Assembly (NCBI RefSeq): GCF_028453695.1
Contig: NC_135778.1
Location: forward strand, 10,352,244 to 10,416,243
Reading direction: 5' to 3'
Source of the DNA: Augochlora pura
Lineage: Eukaryota; Arthropoda; Insecta; Hymenoptera; Halictidae
DNA: 64,000 nucleotides
The notes under the pieces were generated by a model. It was given only the letters and a program-made list of their open reading frames with translations, ran no database searches and was not told where the DNA came from. Of the stretch, positions 11,745-23,559 are shown piece after piece. Numbering within the stretch: position 1 is the stretch's first letter; every line of letters begins with the position of its first letter. The position numbers were made by a program, and so were the translations under genes.

Positions 11745-11831
11745 GATCATAATAATAACATTCGCATTTAGTAGATCATGTAAGAAATGTTCACCGCGAG
11801 TCTGACACGTTGTAATACTGCAAGGGTTTAA
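11745..11831 (-). mobile_element. MITE family D relic, opposite strand
   Basis: Read on the minus strand it starts TTAAACCCTTGCAGTATTAC and continues with GTCAGACTCGCGGTGAACAT, matching the left end of family D at 54317 (TTGCACTATAATAACG, GTCAGACTCGTTACGAACAT). Only about 87 bp remain, cut off at the family B border. Confidence 0.55.
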
Positions 11832-11839
11832 AAACTAAG

Positions 11840-12509
11840 CGAAATTCTGGAGGACCGTTTAACGACGAGTATACATGAGAGAAAAAGACGATCGTGTGTC
11901 TCTCTGATGCGACGAAGTGTGAGTATCGACTGGTATCCGCATTCTGTCCCAGCCGACGTGGAAAATTGGTGGAAAGGAGGTAGATCCGTGCAGGGGGAAC
12001 GAATATCCACGGCGAGTGTTCCGCAGGGCACGTTCTATTTGATTTGCAATTCGAATCGGTCGCGTTCACGTAACGGGGTAGGGGAGACAAGAGAAGAGTA
12101 GCACGGACGAGGAGAGGAAACCCGAGAGAAGACGAATCGAAAGTCGCTGCTGAGGTTTCTCGCGGCCCGGGGTGAAAACGCGGCACTCGCAACTATAACT
12201 ACACGTGCAAATTGATTCCGATTCCTCCGGGCTGTGCCAGCTCCATTGGTTATGAATTAACAGTGGCATTAACTCTCGCTCACAGATGTCTAGATACTAC
12301 CTCAGGTACTAAACCTGCGTTGGGAAACGGTGAGACTTTATAAGTCTTAACTGTAGACTATGAATTTATGGAATTGTTGCAAAGCAAAAATTTGTTTAGA
12401 AATTAACAATATTGTTAATAACGATATTGTAAATGCATTAAAGTTGTTAGAGTTGTTGAGAAAAATAATTCATGTCTATGTGGCTAGCACTTTACTTACT
12501 GGAAGGATA
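11840..12509. other. Moderately GC-rich non-coding stretch
   Basis: Frames on both strands at 11791-12269 overlap extensively and show no domain. No repeat family is recognised between the family D relic and the next family C copy. Confidence 0.35.
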
Positions 12510-12754
12510 CTAACGCTTTACCGACCAGTCATTCGGCTGTAAACATTTTTATAATATAAATCTACTAATATTTTTATTCTATTATTATAATCTATTTATT
12601 TATTAATCTCGAAAGAAATCTACTATTTAAAAAATTATATAATAATATTGGAGCTTACAGTATTGTTATATTAACTGATTATTAATCGCCATGACAACTA
12701 ATTCACAAGCAACCGGTTGGGGGAAAAGCCGATTATCGATCGATAAAGAGTTAA
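12510..12754 (+). mobile_element. TTAA-flanked MITE, family C copy 2
   Basis: About 245 bp. The left end is CTAACGCTTTACCGACCAGT and the right end is GATCGATAAAGAGTTAA; GGGGGAAAAGCCGATT precedes the right end exactly as in copy 1. The left TTAA has mutated to CTAA. It is non-coding. Confidence 0.7.
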
Positions 12755-13198
12755 TACAGTTTTCAATGATTAAACTGTATCTAAGAGAATAATTTTGTAA
12801 GGAATTCTAAACGGTCGGTTTTTAATTTTAAAAAAACTATTAAAAAACTGCTAATAGATAGAATGTCCAGTCAGACGATTTCTACTTTGTAAAAAAAGAA
12901 GACAATTTAAAGATTTTGAAAAAAATAAAGGCAAATGCACAGAAAGCTTTGTACATCGCCTGCGACGAAAAATTGCATTACCCACATAATCTCTAAACGC
13001 GATATAATTTTATCGGTGCGGCTGTGCCCAGAAAAAAGTTTCCCGAAAAAAAATCGCAACGAAGCGTCCATCGTGTCTCGTAAAAATCGTCGATCCGTCG
13101 GGGACGAAGATCGAAACCGATTTTCCGTGACCCTTTCATAGCTGACACTGCGAGCGGCTCGCAAAAGGGTGTCGAAAAACAAAGCGAAGCGAGACTAC

Positions 13199-13217
13199 AA
13201 AAAAAAAAAAAAAAAAA
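13199..13217 (+). repeat. A19 homopolymer
   Basis: A run of 19 adenines at the left edge of a GC-rich patch. It could be a retroposed poly(A) tail, but no target duplication or upstream retrotransposon sequence is evident. Confidence 0.8.
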
Positions 13218-13239
13218 TAAAATTGAAAAGGTGGAACGC

Positions 13240-14010
13240 GGAAAAGAGATGGATTTATTGGCGGTGCGAGGTCGAGCTGGGGGGATGCCGGCTAGGGAAT
13301 GGCAGGGGGTTGGGATCCGCGGCTCGAGTGGGAATAGAGGAAAAGAGGCAGAACGCGACGACCGATGGATTTGACAGAAAGCTTTACAAAGCGCTGTCGC
13401 TGCGCGCTATTTTGTATTTTATTTTCGAGCGGCACGCGGATTGGACACGGACGTTAACAGCACTCGTTGTAATGCTTTATAATGCCCTGCGCCTGGTCTC
13501 TCTCTTGCCAGTCGCGTTCGTCTCCCTTCGGCCAATCCGCGCCGCTGGATAACACGGCCGAAAAGGGGGCCAGCAGGCACACACCATCCGTCGGATTTTT
13601 CGCAATAAAATATGAGGACCAACGCCAGACAGAATGTACATTCGAGAGCAATTTCTGGCTTGTTCTGCTATCCAGGCCGTTTCAATATTCGCGGAGCCAC
13701 CCCGCGATCCGATCCCGAAGTATTACAATTCCTGCGGATTGTCTTCGAGATACAATGCAAGATTTGTGGTGTTGGTTTTGTAAATGATGACGCGAGGGCG
13801 CGAATGAATACGATCCTGTGAATGGCGATGGCGAATGTTGCGTATGTTTGTCAAATGTGAGAGGAGCCATCTGTGATTGGTACGGTTCTTGTTTGTGTGG
13901 AATGAGTGGGTTGCGACAGACTATTACCGTATCGAGAGCGAGTGTGCGACAAATAAGCATAGAAATAAGTAGAAAACAGAGAGAAGCGAGAGAAAGATAT
14001 GGCACGGGGC
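13240..14010. other. GC-rich island without a recognisable gene
   Basis: Overlapping frames of 60-127 codons on both strands, none with a recognisable domain. Read as non-coding. Confidence 0.35.
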
Positions 14011-14859
14011 AGAACAATTCTATTCTTGTAGTATTTATCTATTAAGTCTACCGAAAAATTATGTCCGCTAATGTTATTTCATAAATCACCATCGCGCTGG
14101 CAACAGGGTAGTTACGATTCTATTAAATTATTCTAATAATACAATAAATATTAGGTGTATACAAAATTTATTGTTTTCTTTCTTTTCAAGAATAGATAAA
14201 ATTTTCCAATAGACCTAATATTTATCAACTTTTTCTCATAAGATTTGGGCGCATAAATACATTGTTGATGTCGACGTTTAACTCTTAGACTTTTAAAGTC
14301 AGCTGTAAGGGTGCTTTAAACGCTGTCCCTTGGGGGATAACTTTTTATTAACCCTTTTATGTGGAAATGTGACAAGACTTGAGAGAAAAGTTGTATAAAT
14401 TTTGTAGAACATAATTATGTTATTCCTAATGAAGCACACAGATAAATAAAAGTTTTACTTATTAAAAATATTGCGAAAATAAACTTTTCCTAAACGTAGC
14501 AAGCAACGATCTATCGTTGTCCAGCTCTCTAAGGGCTAAAATAGAAGATTGTAGATTGAAGTAAATATTTCTCCAATATACTTGCAGAAGTCTAAATTGG
14601 CATGACCGTTTGTACAGACACAGTACACGTGGAACGTAACAGTACAAACAAGTCATGCATAAATAGTTAGAAGCGTAAACCTATTGATTCACTTAATGGC
14701 TCTTAATGGCGTCAATCTTCATCGCAAACATATTATTCTTCACGATGTGTATCTATTTGCTCTGAAGACACAAGACTTGATGATGTTCGAGGGTTGTAAT
14801 TTCACTGGTAATTGACCAGAGGTAGACATTAGCGTCGCGGCATCTTCCACGTTCAGTCC

Positions 14860-15790
14860 CTCCGTCAAAACTGACTCCGAGGAGACCCGAACGGGCCGGA
14901 ACCCCGAACACGCGATAAAAACACACCTCCCAGAACAGAATCGTCGTTTCATCGAATTTCCACGCTCGGCGGAAGGTCGCGCCTCGCAGCAAGGTGGTAT
15001 CCTCGTTTCGCTGGATTCCTCGAGGAGTCTTCGGCTGTTTGGAGCGGACCGGAGCACGCAGTTGGCCGGAGCTCTGGCAAATAGCGACAGCTAACCGACG
15101 TTTCGATACATTTCTATCGGGAGCAATAAAGTCCCGGCGGTTTTTGTCCGTTTCGAAACTCGTTACACGCTCGACTCGTCCCGATGGTTACGCTGTATCG
15201 ACGGACCGCTGGAGAGTCGCTGAGGGCCCGCCGGATCCGGGGCCCGATGCAACTTTTTCTCGCGCCCCGGACCTTTTTTCCCCTGGTGGCCGTCAGGTTC
15301 CGAACGTTGCGCATCGGCGACGGGATCGAGACCAGCGAAACAGAAAGAGAGTAACACGCCGATGAACGAAGGGAGAGAAGGAGAGAGAGAGAGCGAGGGA
15401 GAGAAAGAGACGAGCCGGAGACGAACAGAGGCACCGGTAGCAGATACCGCAGCAGCGTTTTCTTCTTGGTCGGGCTGGGCCGCGTGGTTGCTTGCCGGTG
15501 CAACGACGCTCGAGGGACTTGGAATTCCAGCCCGAGATGCCGGTGACTTGCTTACGTAAGAAAATCTCGGCAAAAGACGCACGCAAGAAAAGGGTTCGCG
15601 ACCGTGTGCTCGCCTCCTCTTCCTACTCTCTTTTCTCCGTTCGAGGGAACGCTGAATTATCATCTTTCTTCCTCCATGGAGAACAGACGATAGGAGAGGC
15701 TCGAGACGCTGCACCTGACCCGACGTCCTCTCGCGACTTTCTGGATAGTTGCTACTTCCAGTTTCGGGATGATTCGGATGGTCAAGAATA
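14860..15790. other. GC-rich island with GA-rich tract
   Basis: Contains an imperfect (GA)n purine tract at about 15363-15412. The 183-codon minus-strand frame and its neighbours cross that tract and are Ser/Arg/Leu low complexity, so I do not call them genes. Confidence 0.4.
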
Positions 15791-15859
15791 CTGATTTGTT
15801 ATGAGACTATGTCAGAATTGTAATTTTTAGTTCACACATGTTGAAACAGGTGCCCGAAA

Positions 15860-16445
15860 GCGTTGGTTTTAGGAAGACTTCTTTGGAATCGACTGTTTCT
15901 AGAATCCTTGTGTAATTTTTAGTCCCTTTGTTTAAATAAAGTCGCTTTTCTTTAGAATCCTCGTGTTATTTTTGGATTATGTTTATGTAAATAGATGGTA
16001 CAAAAGGTTAAATTTTAAAAAAATTCTTTTGGAATTTTCACTTAATTTGCAATATTAAGTTGATGAAGAAGAAGATTCAAGGGACTGGTTTTTAGAACTT
16101 CTTTGGAATCGTCGACTTTTGAATCCTGACGCTTTTTCACATAATATTTAGTTTAGACTTGTTTAAAAACTGTCGAGAAGACTCTACTGAAACCAACAGT
16201 CTTTCTAGACATATCATTCAGTTCAAAGTTGTCTAAAAAGGCGATCCAAAGGATTCAGTTTTAAAGAGATCTCTTTGGAGTCGTCAGTCTTTGGAATACC
16301 TAATAAATTTTTAATTTGAACTTCTTTAAAAAGCTGATCTGAATAAATGATTTTCGTTGGAATCCTGATTTTTATTCACCTAGCATTTAGTTTACAATTA
16401 TCAAAAAATGAGGTCCAAAGGGTTGAGTTTTAAAAAGACTTCACA
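15860..16445 (+). repeat. Degenerate long-period tandem array
   Basis: The motif ACTTCTTTGGAATCG recurs near 15878, 16097, 16270 (as TCTCTTTGGAGTCG) and partly near 16022 and 16440. Between repeats there are related stretches such as ATTTAGTTTA and GATCCAAAGGATTC. Spacing is about 170 bp for the last units and irregular earlier. It looks like an old, decayed array. It is non-coding and I recognise no known satellite. Confidence 0.5.
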
Positions 16446-17185
16446 TAAGTATAGCAATCTGCATAGTACTGAATTATTTCACAAATCAAACGGTAGTAAC
16501 AAGATTGAGAAAATTGACAACATATTTCAAGGAGTCTATAAAAATCGAAATAATTCTCACCTGGATTATTTGTAGACTGCATATTTTTTGTACTTATGAC
16601 AGCAGTGAAGAGATAAAGGGAGCACTGTTTTACGAAGAAGTGCAGAGAGTAATTAGGCCTACACCTACATTGAACCACGATATACCTTGACAGAGAAAAA
16701 TGCTTGCCGTATTATCAGTAGATCGCCGAGTTTTATTCGGAATTAGAATTATCCGCGTTAATTGCAAGAGAAAAGGTCCGTATAAACAACTATTTCCTTT
16801 TCTAATCATTTTGATAAATTGAACGTAACACAGCAGTATTTTTAAATTCTTTAAACGCTTTCAAGTCAAATTTGATCTAAATCCTGTTGCTCGCATACAT
16901 TGTAGAAAACTATCATTTTACAGAAGGATTCGCAGTCCAATTCCCAGTCTTCCCAAAATCAATTTATAAATATTTTCACAGACCGTCCAAGACTTCCTTC
17001 GTGCATTTGCAACATAAATTAGAAGGTTCTACGATGTCTACGAAAACGAGTCTAACTAAATTGGCGATTCGCAACACTGTACGACAAAGAAGCGTGCAGA
17101 AGCTGGGCCGCGCACCTGCCTGAACGTCCAAGTCCTCTCGAAGAGAATAGAGAGAAAAATCGGGGAAGGAGAGAGAGAGAGCGCG

Positions 17186-17188
<3 letters not shown>

Positions 17189-17226
<38 letters not shown>
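17189..17226 (+). repeat. (GA)19 microsatellite
   Basis: Perfect dinucleotide tract of 19 units, preceded by a shorter GA tract at about 17169-17181. Confidence 0.95.
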
Positions 17227-17232
<6 letters not shown>

Positions 17233-17510
17233 TAGAGGCTCTCTTCTAGCCGGCGGCAGCCGCGTTTGTCGTCGTCGGCGTCGTCAGGAGTCGTCGCCAC
17301 CGGTCGCGTCGCCGTTGTCGTCGGCCACGGGTTGTCTAACTCGGCCTCTAGCCATCCTCGCTGCCGGTAGCTGGTGCTCGCCGGGTCTCCGTACCGGTCA
17401 TGCGTCGCAACTATAATTTGAAATAATTTATAAATCCTATTCAATTCAAATTAAGGCTCCACTCTGTCGGATGAATAAAAGATGCGCCGGTACCGCGTTG
17501 CTCGCTCTGA

Positions 17511-17541
17511 CTCGCTCGCTCGCCCGCTCGCTCGTTCGTTC
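17511..17541 (+). repeat. (CTCG)n tetranucleotide repeat
   Basis: About seven CTCG units with CCCG and TTCG variants, visible directly. Confidence 0.85.
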
Positions 17542-17820
17542 CTTTGCTCACGCGCGCCCCAGACCGCGCAATAATGCGCGCGTGTGCGCGCCAGGGCAAA
17601 TGGTGGGCCCATTATGCTACGGACCGTGAGTTACGCCAGGGGCGGATTACCTCGGATTCCACCGGAGATTATGATCGGACCGCGAAATTGGAGAATTGGG
17701 GACGCGCAGATTTTTGCGCCTCGCGGTGTTGCTTGATGCTCCGATTTCAGTCCCTTCTGGGCATTACGGTGACCAATCGATAGTTCAGGCGACGTTTTCT
17801 TGCCGCTTCTGGTCACTGAG

Positions 17821-19380
17821 TTCCTAAGTCAATTTCACAGCCAATTTAACTTTGTTGTAACGCTAATCCAATAATTACTTTAATTACGTATACGTAGAGG
17901 TGCAGTTGACTGTACTTGTTTTTGATATCTGCTGTACTTTTATGTATTTTTATTACCAACAGCTTTTAGTATTGGTTTCAATGTTAACTTCAGGCATTTG
18001 TATATTGTTCATATATCTTGTATTTTACTTTGTGTAACTAAGCTCTCATATAATCCGTTTAGCAATAATAACAATCGTGTTTCTTCACACGAGAGCTAAG
18101 AATACCGTTCATTGCCTACAATGATTACTACATGACAATCGCTAAAAAGATCCAAAACTCACATTCCCTATTTTCGATCATTAATCACCCATGCGAGCTT
18201 ACGTTAAAATAGATAAACTATAAATAAAAGAAATTGTAAAAAATAATTATATAATAGTACCCAAATTAGAGCTTTCGTTACATAAAGAAACAAAAACCCA
18301 GTTTTTCGTGAAATTTAGCTCGAAAATTGTAAGTTGAGTTTAATTAAGTTTCTCAAGGGGTCAGCGCACCGAATCCCCCTCTCGTTGCCTAAACTATTCG
18401 AATCGTCCTAAAAGCGGATGCAACAGGAAGATGTGATATCCCGCTGGATCCTGGAAGCGAAACAAAGGCCCCGCGTGAGATGTACGCGACGTACGCGCGA
18501 CTCCTGCCACGAGGAGGTCTCGTCGTAAATATGGTAATCCTAAAGTATCAGCGGTACCCGGTGGGTCGGGGACGATAACGACCATTATGCGAATGCTCGA
18601 CGAAAAGAGAATTAGGGGAATCATTTGTTAGGCGAGCTGTCCGTCGCAGCTGATATAATCCCCGGATGTCGGCGCCGAAAGACACACCCTGCAGTCTTCC
18701 TACGACGAAGATCGGCTGGACACGTATAGAATCTATCTCGGAACCAGTTTTGACTACGTTGCGACAACGCACGGGATGCAAAAATTGTGTGAACAATTTG
18801 GAAGATAGCTAAACAATTCGTTGGTGCTCTACTTTTGTTTTTATTAATTGTAAATGACACGAATAATTTTATTCTCATTTTTTAATACCATGCCATATCT
18901 TCCGAGTCTTTCAAATGAGGAATCTACAATGTTAATTATCCATTTTTATATGAAAATGTTCGTTTCAATATAAGGTAAATGAGACAACGAAGGAGAACTT
19001 ACGATAGGATATATAAATATTGCATTAATATATCACATTTTGGCATTAACGAATGAATTGCGATAAGAAAACAAAGGACACGCGAGGGTTAACATTTCAT
19101 CTATCTCCTTCACTCTTTCCCATTTCATTCACTATAATCCTCCCGTCGGCAACCGAACTGAATATACATAAATTTCAAGCCTTTAGCATACATTTATATT
19201 TTACGACCTTAGACCACCGTATGCACACTTCCATACTAATGAAAGCCCAATTAAAACGGCCGCACTTCCAATTAGTTACGCACAGCACCGTCACACAAGG
19301 GCGGAACAAACATTTATAAACGTTCCAACGCACGAAAACAACTGCAACGATATTTCTGATAAATAATATTGTCCTCGAAG
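17821..19380. other. Mostly AT-rich non-coding stretch
   Basis: Low GC apart from a moderate patch at 18360-18800. No repeat family, transposon end or convincing frame is seen. Confidence 0.35.
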
Positions 19381-19786
19381 ATGAGAAGGTTACGCGGCGC
19401 GGCAAGGTCGGGGGAAGAGGGTGGTTCTCGAAAAGCGAAGGTGTCTTATATGTATATCTGTCACGGGCTCGTTGACGTCGTATTCGCGGACCAAGTTCGC
19501 AAGGAAGAAGCATCCCGTCGGTTTTGCCAGCGGCCGGGACGTTGACCAGGTCAGGTTTTATTCCCACGGGATGGGACGTGATACTCGGCCGCCCTCCCTT
19601 GCCGCCGCCGCCCCCGCCACCGCGTGCTCCTTGTACGACCGTCGGTCTCCCAGAGTGCGCGGGTCGCGCAAAAACCGCAAGCGTTCGCGTTATGAATTAC
19701 AGATTGGCCAATGCGTAAGTACTTGCGTATCAGACCGTGGCACCGCGGGTAACGCATACCTTGCGACAAGAACGGGAGAGAGGAGA

Positions 19787-19834
<48 letters not shown>

Positions 19835-20560
19835 GAGAGCGGCAGGTTGCAGGTCGCTCGAAGGGGTGAAAGAACGGCCGCTGTCCGTACTCCTGGTTGC
19901 CGTCTTCGTCCTCGGAGTCGACCAAAAGGATAAGAAGGTAGTGAACTGTGAAAGAGACAGAGGAAAAAGGGGGGAGATGCAGAGGGAGAGAGCGAGCGAG
20001 AGAAAGAGAGAGAGCGAGAGAGAGGGGAGAAGGAGACGTAAGAAGTTCCCCGGGTATATATGTATAAATATATATATACGCAGACTCTCCGGGATACGTC
20101 ACCCGATTAATTTGTTGTTAGCAAACAGGTTGGCAAACTGCGAGCGGATGCTGGCTCGAGCAAATAAAGGAGCCTCCATTTATTAAGCCGGCAATAAAAT
20201 AGCGCTCCTCCGCTCTTCGTTGCGCCGTCTCCTTCTCCCTTCTTCCTCCCGCTTCGTCGGCCGTGGGTGGAACACCGGGAAAGAAGGGAGGGAGAACGTT
20301 TGGCGTATTTCGCGGGAGAGAATGGGACAAGGAGAGAGAGGAGGAGGAGGGAGGATCGCTGGGGGGACAGGGCTGATTTATGCGAAAATCGAGGGACTCT
20401 CTCGGCCAGGATCCACGGGCCGAGCTGCGCTGCGTGGAAGTAATGCCTCGGTGGACCGGGTTAATCCACCCCCGAAGTCTGTCGAGCAGCATGAAAGTCT
20501 TTTTGCGATGGTAAAATCTCGGGTAGATCGTAGATTTTCGGATTCGTTTTGGATGTAATC
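19380..20560. other. GC-rich island with two GA-rich tracts
   Basis: Frames of up to 183 codons overlap in several registers and cross GA tracts at 19795-19829 and about 19979-20025, giving Ser-Leu and Glu-Arg repeats. I do not support a gene. Confidence 0.4.
19795..19829 (+). repeat. (AG)n microsatellite
   Basis: About 17 uninterrupted AG units. Confidence 0.95.
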
Positions 20561-20990
20561 GCAATGTGGGCGAGCTTGATATTCGTAACTTTGATGGAAC
20601 AGAATTTGCGGAAACGTTGGGAAGGAGCTTTTAAATGATGGTGGTTTCAATAGCGTTCATTCATTGCCGCGATTTTATGTGGATTGTATCGATTTCTGTT
20701 CTAGGCTATTTCGCTTTTAAAAATACGAGTGAAAAATGATCTTTTTCCCTCGACAAGAAATGTTAAAGAAGTCTTTGGACCGTTCAATAGGTCCATCAGC
20801 TGATCGGTTTATCCTCGTGCTATTTCAATCATCATCCAAATTGGATGTTCGCGTCGAGCAGCCTGGAAGCTTTTTCGGATTCGTTTTTTATGTAATCGCA
20901 AATTCGGTGACCTTAATTATTTAACGATCGTAATTTCGTAGCTTCGATAAAGCGGAATTAATAGAATCTTCGAGGGTTGGCAATTAATTT
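20479..20990 (+). repeat. Old, diverged tandem duplication
   Basis: GTCGAGCAGC occurs at about 20479 and 20853. After each comes TTCGGATTCGTTTT, then ATGTAATCGCAA, then a CGTAA and TTCGATAAAG/TTTGATGGAA segment, at matching relative order. The unit would be about 375 bp. Similarity is patchy and the second unit is shorter. Confidence 0.4.
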
Positions 20991-21851
20991 GAAAGTAATT
21001 TCAATCGTTCTGCGTTCAACCTCTATGATAATTGCATATGGATTGCGCTTCTCTTTGATCTAGCCTTATTGGTCTAGTGTTAGGTGATTGGCGCGGTATC
21101 CTCTTTCCTCAACGTAAATTGTTAACGATCGTAATTGCTCCATTGGTCCCTGGTGCGGTCTCAATCGTCGCCGAATTCGGACAGCCGCCGTCGAACAGAA
21201 GAATTCATCGGTCGAGTAGATCGGGAAAACCGATAAGTTTCGACGAAATAGTCGGCATAATATACTCGTTTCTTTTAATTATGCGGACGCGATCGAAGGC
21301 GGATCTTCGACGGCTAGGCGACGTTTATCGGCTGGACAGATCGGTGGCCAGCGCCGGGGCAGATCGCTATCGAGCCTGGCGTTAACTCTTCAAGGCTGCT
21401 TAACATAATTCGTAAACAGGATCCCGTAAAATTCGCTGGCCACGCTTATCTGCTTGCCATGCACGATACATTACGCGATTATGTACCACTCATAACGTAG
21501 ATACAAACGATTAAGCTACCCTTCGCCGCCGCGCCGTGTCGAAGCCTCCGCGTATCAGGTTGCACCTAACAATTAACTTCGCGGGATGGTGAAAAGGAAA
21601 TTGACCTCCTTTAATGCTCTGTGTGGTATTATAAAGGCTGGTCCATAATTCATGTAAGATTTGAATTTTGCACCATTTAGACGGTAAAATGTTGTCAAGG
21701 AAAACAAAGGACGGCGTGACAATTGACAGTTCAGGGTTATTAATTTCTTAGGCACGGCTGGATTTTGTGCAAATGAAGTTTTTCATAACTAAATTACCAT
21801 TTTTCTTAATGTATATTGTATATGTATATTTTGGTATAGCTATATATAATA

Positions 21852-21971
21852 TTAGCTTTATATATTCTTTAATGCATATAATTAGCTACATATATTATTT
21901 AATAATAATAATTAGCTATATGTATTCTGTAATAATAATAGTTAGCTATATATATATTCTTTAATAACAAA
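21852..21971 (+). repeat. 30-bp tandem repeat, about four units
   Basis: Units start with TTAGCT at 21852, 21882, 21912 and 21942, exactly 30 bases apart, each continuing TATATATTCTTTAATAATAA with variants. It lies directly before the mariner-like relic and may have replaced that element's left end. Confidence 0.8.
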
Positions 21972-21984
21972 TAATACAATTGAG

Positions 21985-22498
21985 TAGAGCACGAATTATC
22001 TGCGAAAGCCACTATAATGGTGCGTTGCGCCTAAGAGATTGAAAATGGAGCGCTAAAGGAAAGATCAACAAGTTTTCATTGTTGAGTAACACATTTTACA
22101 CATAGTGAAAGTTTTGCAGCTACAGTTAGCAATCTTTGCACAATATATAGTAGGAATAGTGCTTTAATGTCATTAATTATGAAAGGATCAATCCAAAAAT
22201 TTAATGATTTTAAAGGTGTGCCCGTCCGTCAACAGAAAGCAGTTCATCGAAGTATTTCGTGATCTAAGAGTCCAGAAATATCAATTTGGCACCGTTATCA
22301 AGAATTGGAAAATGGTCATAGAAAATTTCAACAAAAGAATACGCATGTATTAGCAAAGCATTGGGGGCCATTTATCAATGGAATAGCGATTGCATAATAT
22401 AACTCTATTCTGCATACTTTATGAAAAATTAGCAATTTTTAGTTATAAGCCTGTGTTTCTATCAAAATTACTTCGTGCGTGAATTTTGGAACACCCTT
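21985..22498 (+). mobile_element. Internally deleted mariner-like element
   Basis: The segment carries both ends of a mariner-superfamily transposase joined by a large internal deletion (see 22045-22386). Its right terminus reads GTGCGTGAATTTTGGAACAC (about 22475-22494), a typical terminal inverted repeat when reversed. A matching fragment, GCACGAATTATCTGCG, survives near 21990, while the outermost left bases are lost against the 30-bp tandem. At about 0.5 kb it is less than half of a complete element, and it cannot encode a working enzyme. Confidence 0.6.
22045..22386 (+). pseudogene. Broken mariner-superfamily transposase remnant
   Basis: Starts at an ATG giving Met-Glu-Arg-stop, then KDQQVFIVE, typical of the N-terminus of a DUF4817/DDE-type transposase family common in Hymenoptera. 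After a frame change, about 22107-22247 reads SESFAATVSNL, then YSRNSALM, then KFNDF, the helix-turn-helix region. A further piece reads IWHRYQEL. At about 22314 the text jumps to VIENFNKRIRMY and GGHLS, which I recognise as the family's extreme C-terminus. The whole catalytic DDE core is missing, along with at least two frameshifts and several stops. Family assignment is from recalled sequence pattern. Confidence 0.7.
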
Positions 22499-22844
22499 TA
22501 CTTCTATGGTTTTCTGGGGGTTTCATTCCTGTGTGTTCGGTCGTCGATGCTTTAGATCGTAAACCGATAGCCTCTGGCTGTGAAAGGCAGATCGAAGATC
22601 TCGAGTAAGATCAACAGTTGGTTACTTTCTAGAATATTGAAATCGAAGTTGAAATTTTAACATCGGTGTTTCTCGGGAAGCGACGATTGAACATGAATAG
22701 AAAAGCAAACGGAACATTGATAAACACCCTTATTATAACACCTGGTTCCTAGATACCCAACATGCGGGTAGAAGACAGACAATTTCCTTTTCGCTAGTAA
22801 TTCAGTTTGTGGTAACATATTATTACCCTCGATCATGCTTTCAC

Positions 22845-23090
22845 TTAACTAATTAGTTGCCGTTAGATGCAATTTCTTTGTGAAGTGTGTAATTTACTGT
22901 AATTAAACTTATGTTTGATTATTTTCATATATTTCTTAACAACTACACTATTATAAAATATGTAATTTAATAAAGAATATCAGAACATGTATATTCCTCT
23001 TAAGCATTTAGCTATTTTTGACGAGTATGAAGAAATAATAACATTTTGTATCATTACGGGAATACTCGTCAAAACCAGCTAATTCATTAA
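22845..23090 (+). mobile_element. TTAA-flanked MITE, family B copy 3
   Basis: 246 bp from TTAACTAATTAGTTGCC to AACCAGCTAATTCATTAA, the most complete family B copy. It contains TTTGACGAGTATG and ATACTCGTCAAAACCAGCTA, which can pair. Its right TTAA (23087-23090) is also the left boundary of the family C copy that follows. Confidence 0.75.
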
Positions 23091-23384
23091 AGGCCTTTTT
23101 CTCCACATTAGTAGCCTATGAATCGACTGTTATGGCCAACCAACAACTTACCTATTATTAAGGTAAAAAACTTAGATTGTACTACTGTAAGCTCTATTAC
23201 CATTATATAATTTTTTAAATATCGAATACCTTTCGAGATTAATAAAATAAATAAAACGAAAATAAAATAAATGAAATAGACGAAATAAATATTGATAATA
23301 ACAATGTTATAAAAATATAAAAATGTTAATAAATTTATATTATAAAAACGTTTACGGTCGAATGACCGATCGGTAAAGTGTTAA
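23087..23384 (-). mobile_element. TTAA-flanked MITE, family C copy 3, reversed
   Basis: About 298 bp on the opposite strand to copy 1. The right end CCGATCGGTAAAGTGTTAA and the GAATGACCGATCGG motif match the family's left end reversed; the left side shows TAGCCTATGAATCG, as in the reversed right end. The core has a CGAAAATAAAATAAATGAAA expansion that lengthens it. It shares its left TTAA with the preceding family B element. Confidence 0.7.
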
Positions 23385-23559
23385 ATTACAAGAACCAATT
23401 GACTAAAACATCCAGATTAAAATGAATAATAACGATCCTTCAATCACCTTTTGAAAACGAACTATCCATATAGGCTTGTCCAAGTATCGAGCATCTTCTG
23501 CAGAATACCTGCTGCTCGTTGAATTAGCAACAGTCGAGTTCTAGAAAGAGGGGTTACGA

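Larger units (their letters stand above)
17100..17820. other. GC-rich island with microsatellites
   Basis: Holds a (GA)19 tract and a CTCG repeat. Frames here are low complexity and no domain is seen. Confidence 0.4.

Noticed and set aside
13199..13217. A19 run as the tail of a retroposed gene
   Set aside because: No upstream retrotransposon or mRNA-like sequence and no target-site duplication is evident.
14275..14375. TTAACTCTTAGACTTTTAAA and a nearby TTAACCCTTTTATG
   Set aside because: The two TTAA starts face the same way, not inward, so they do not define one element.
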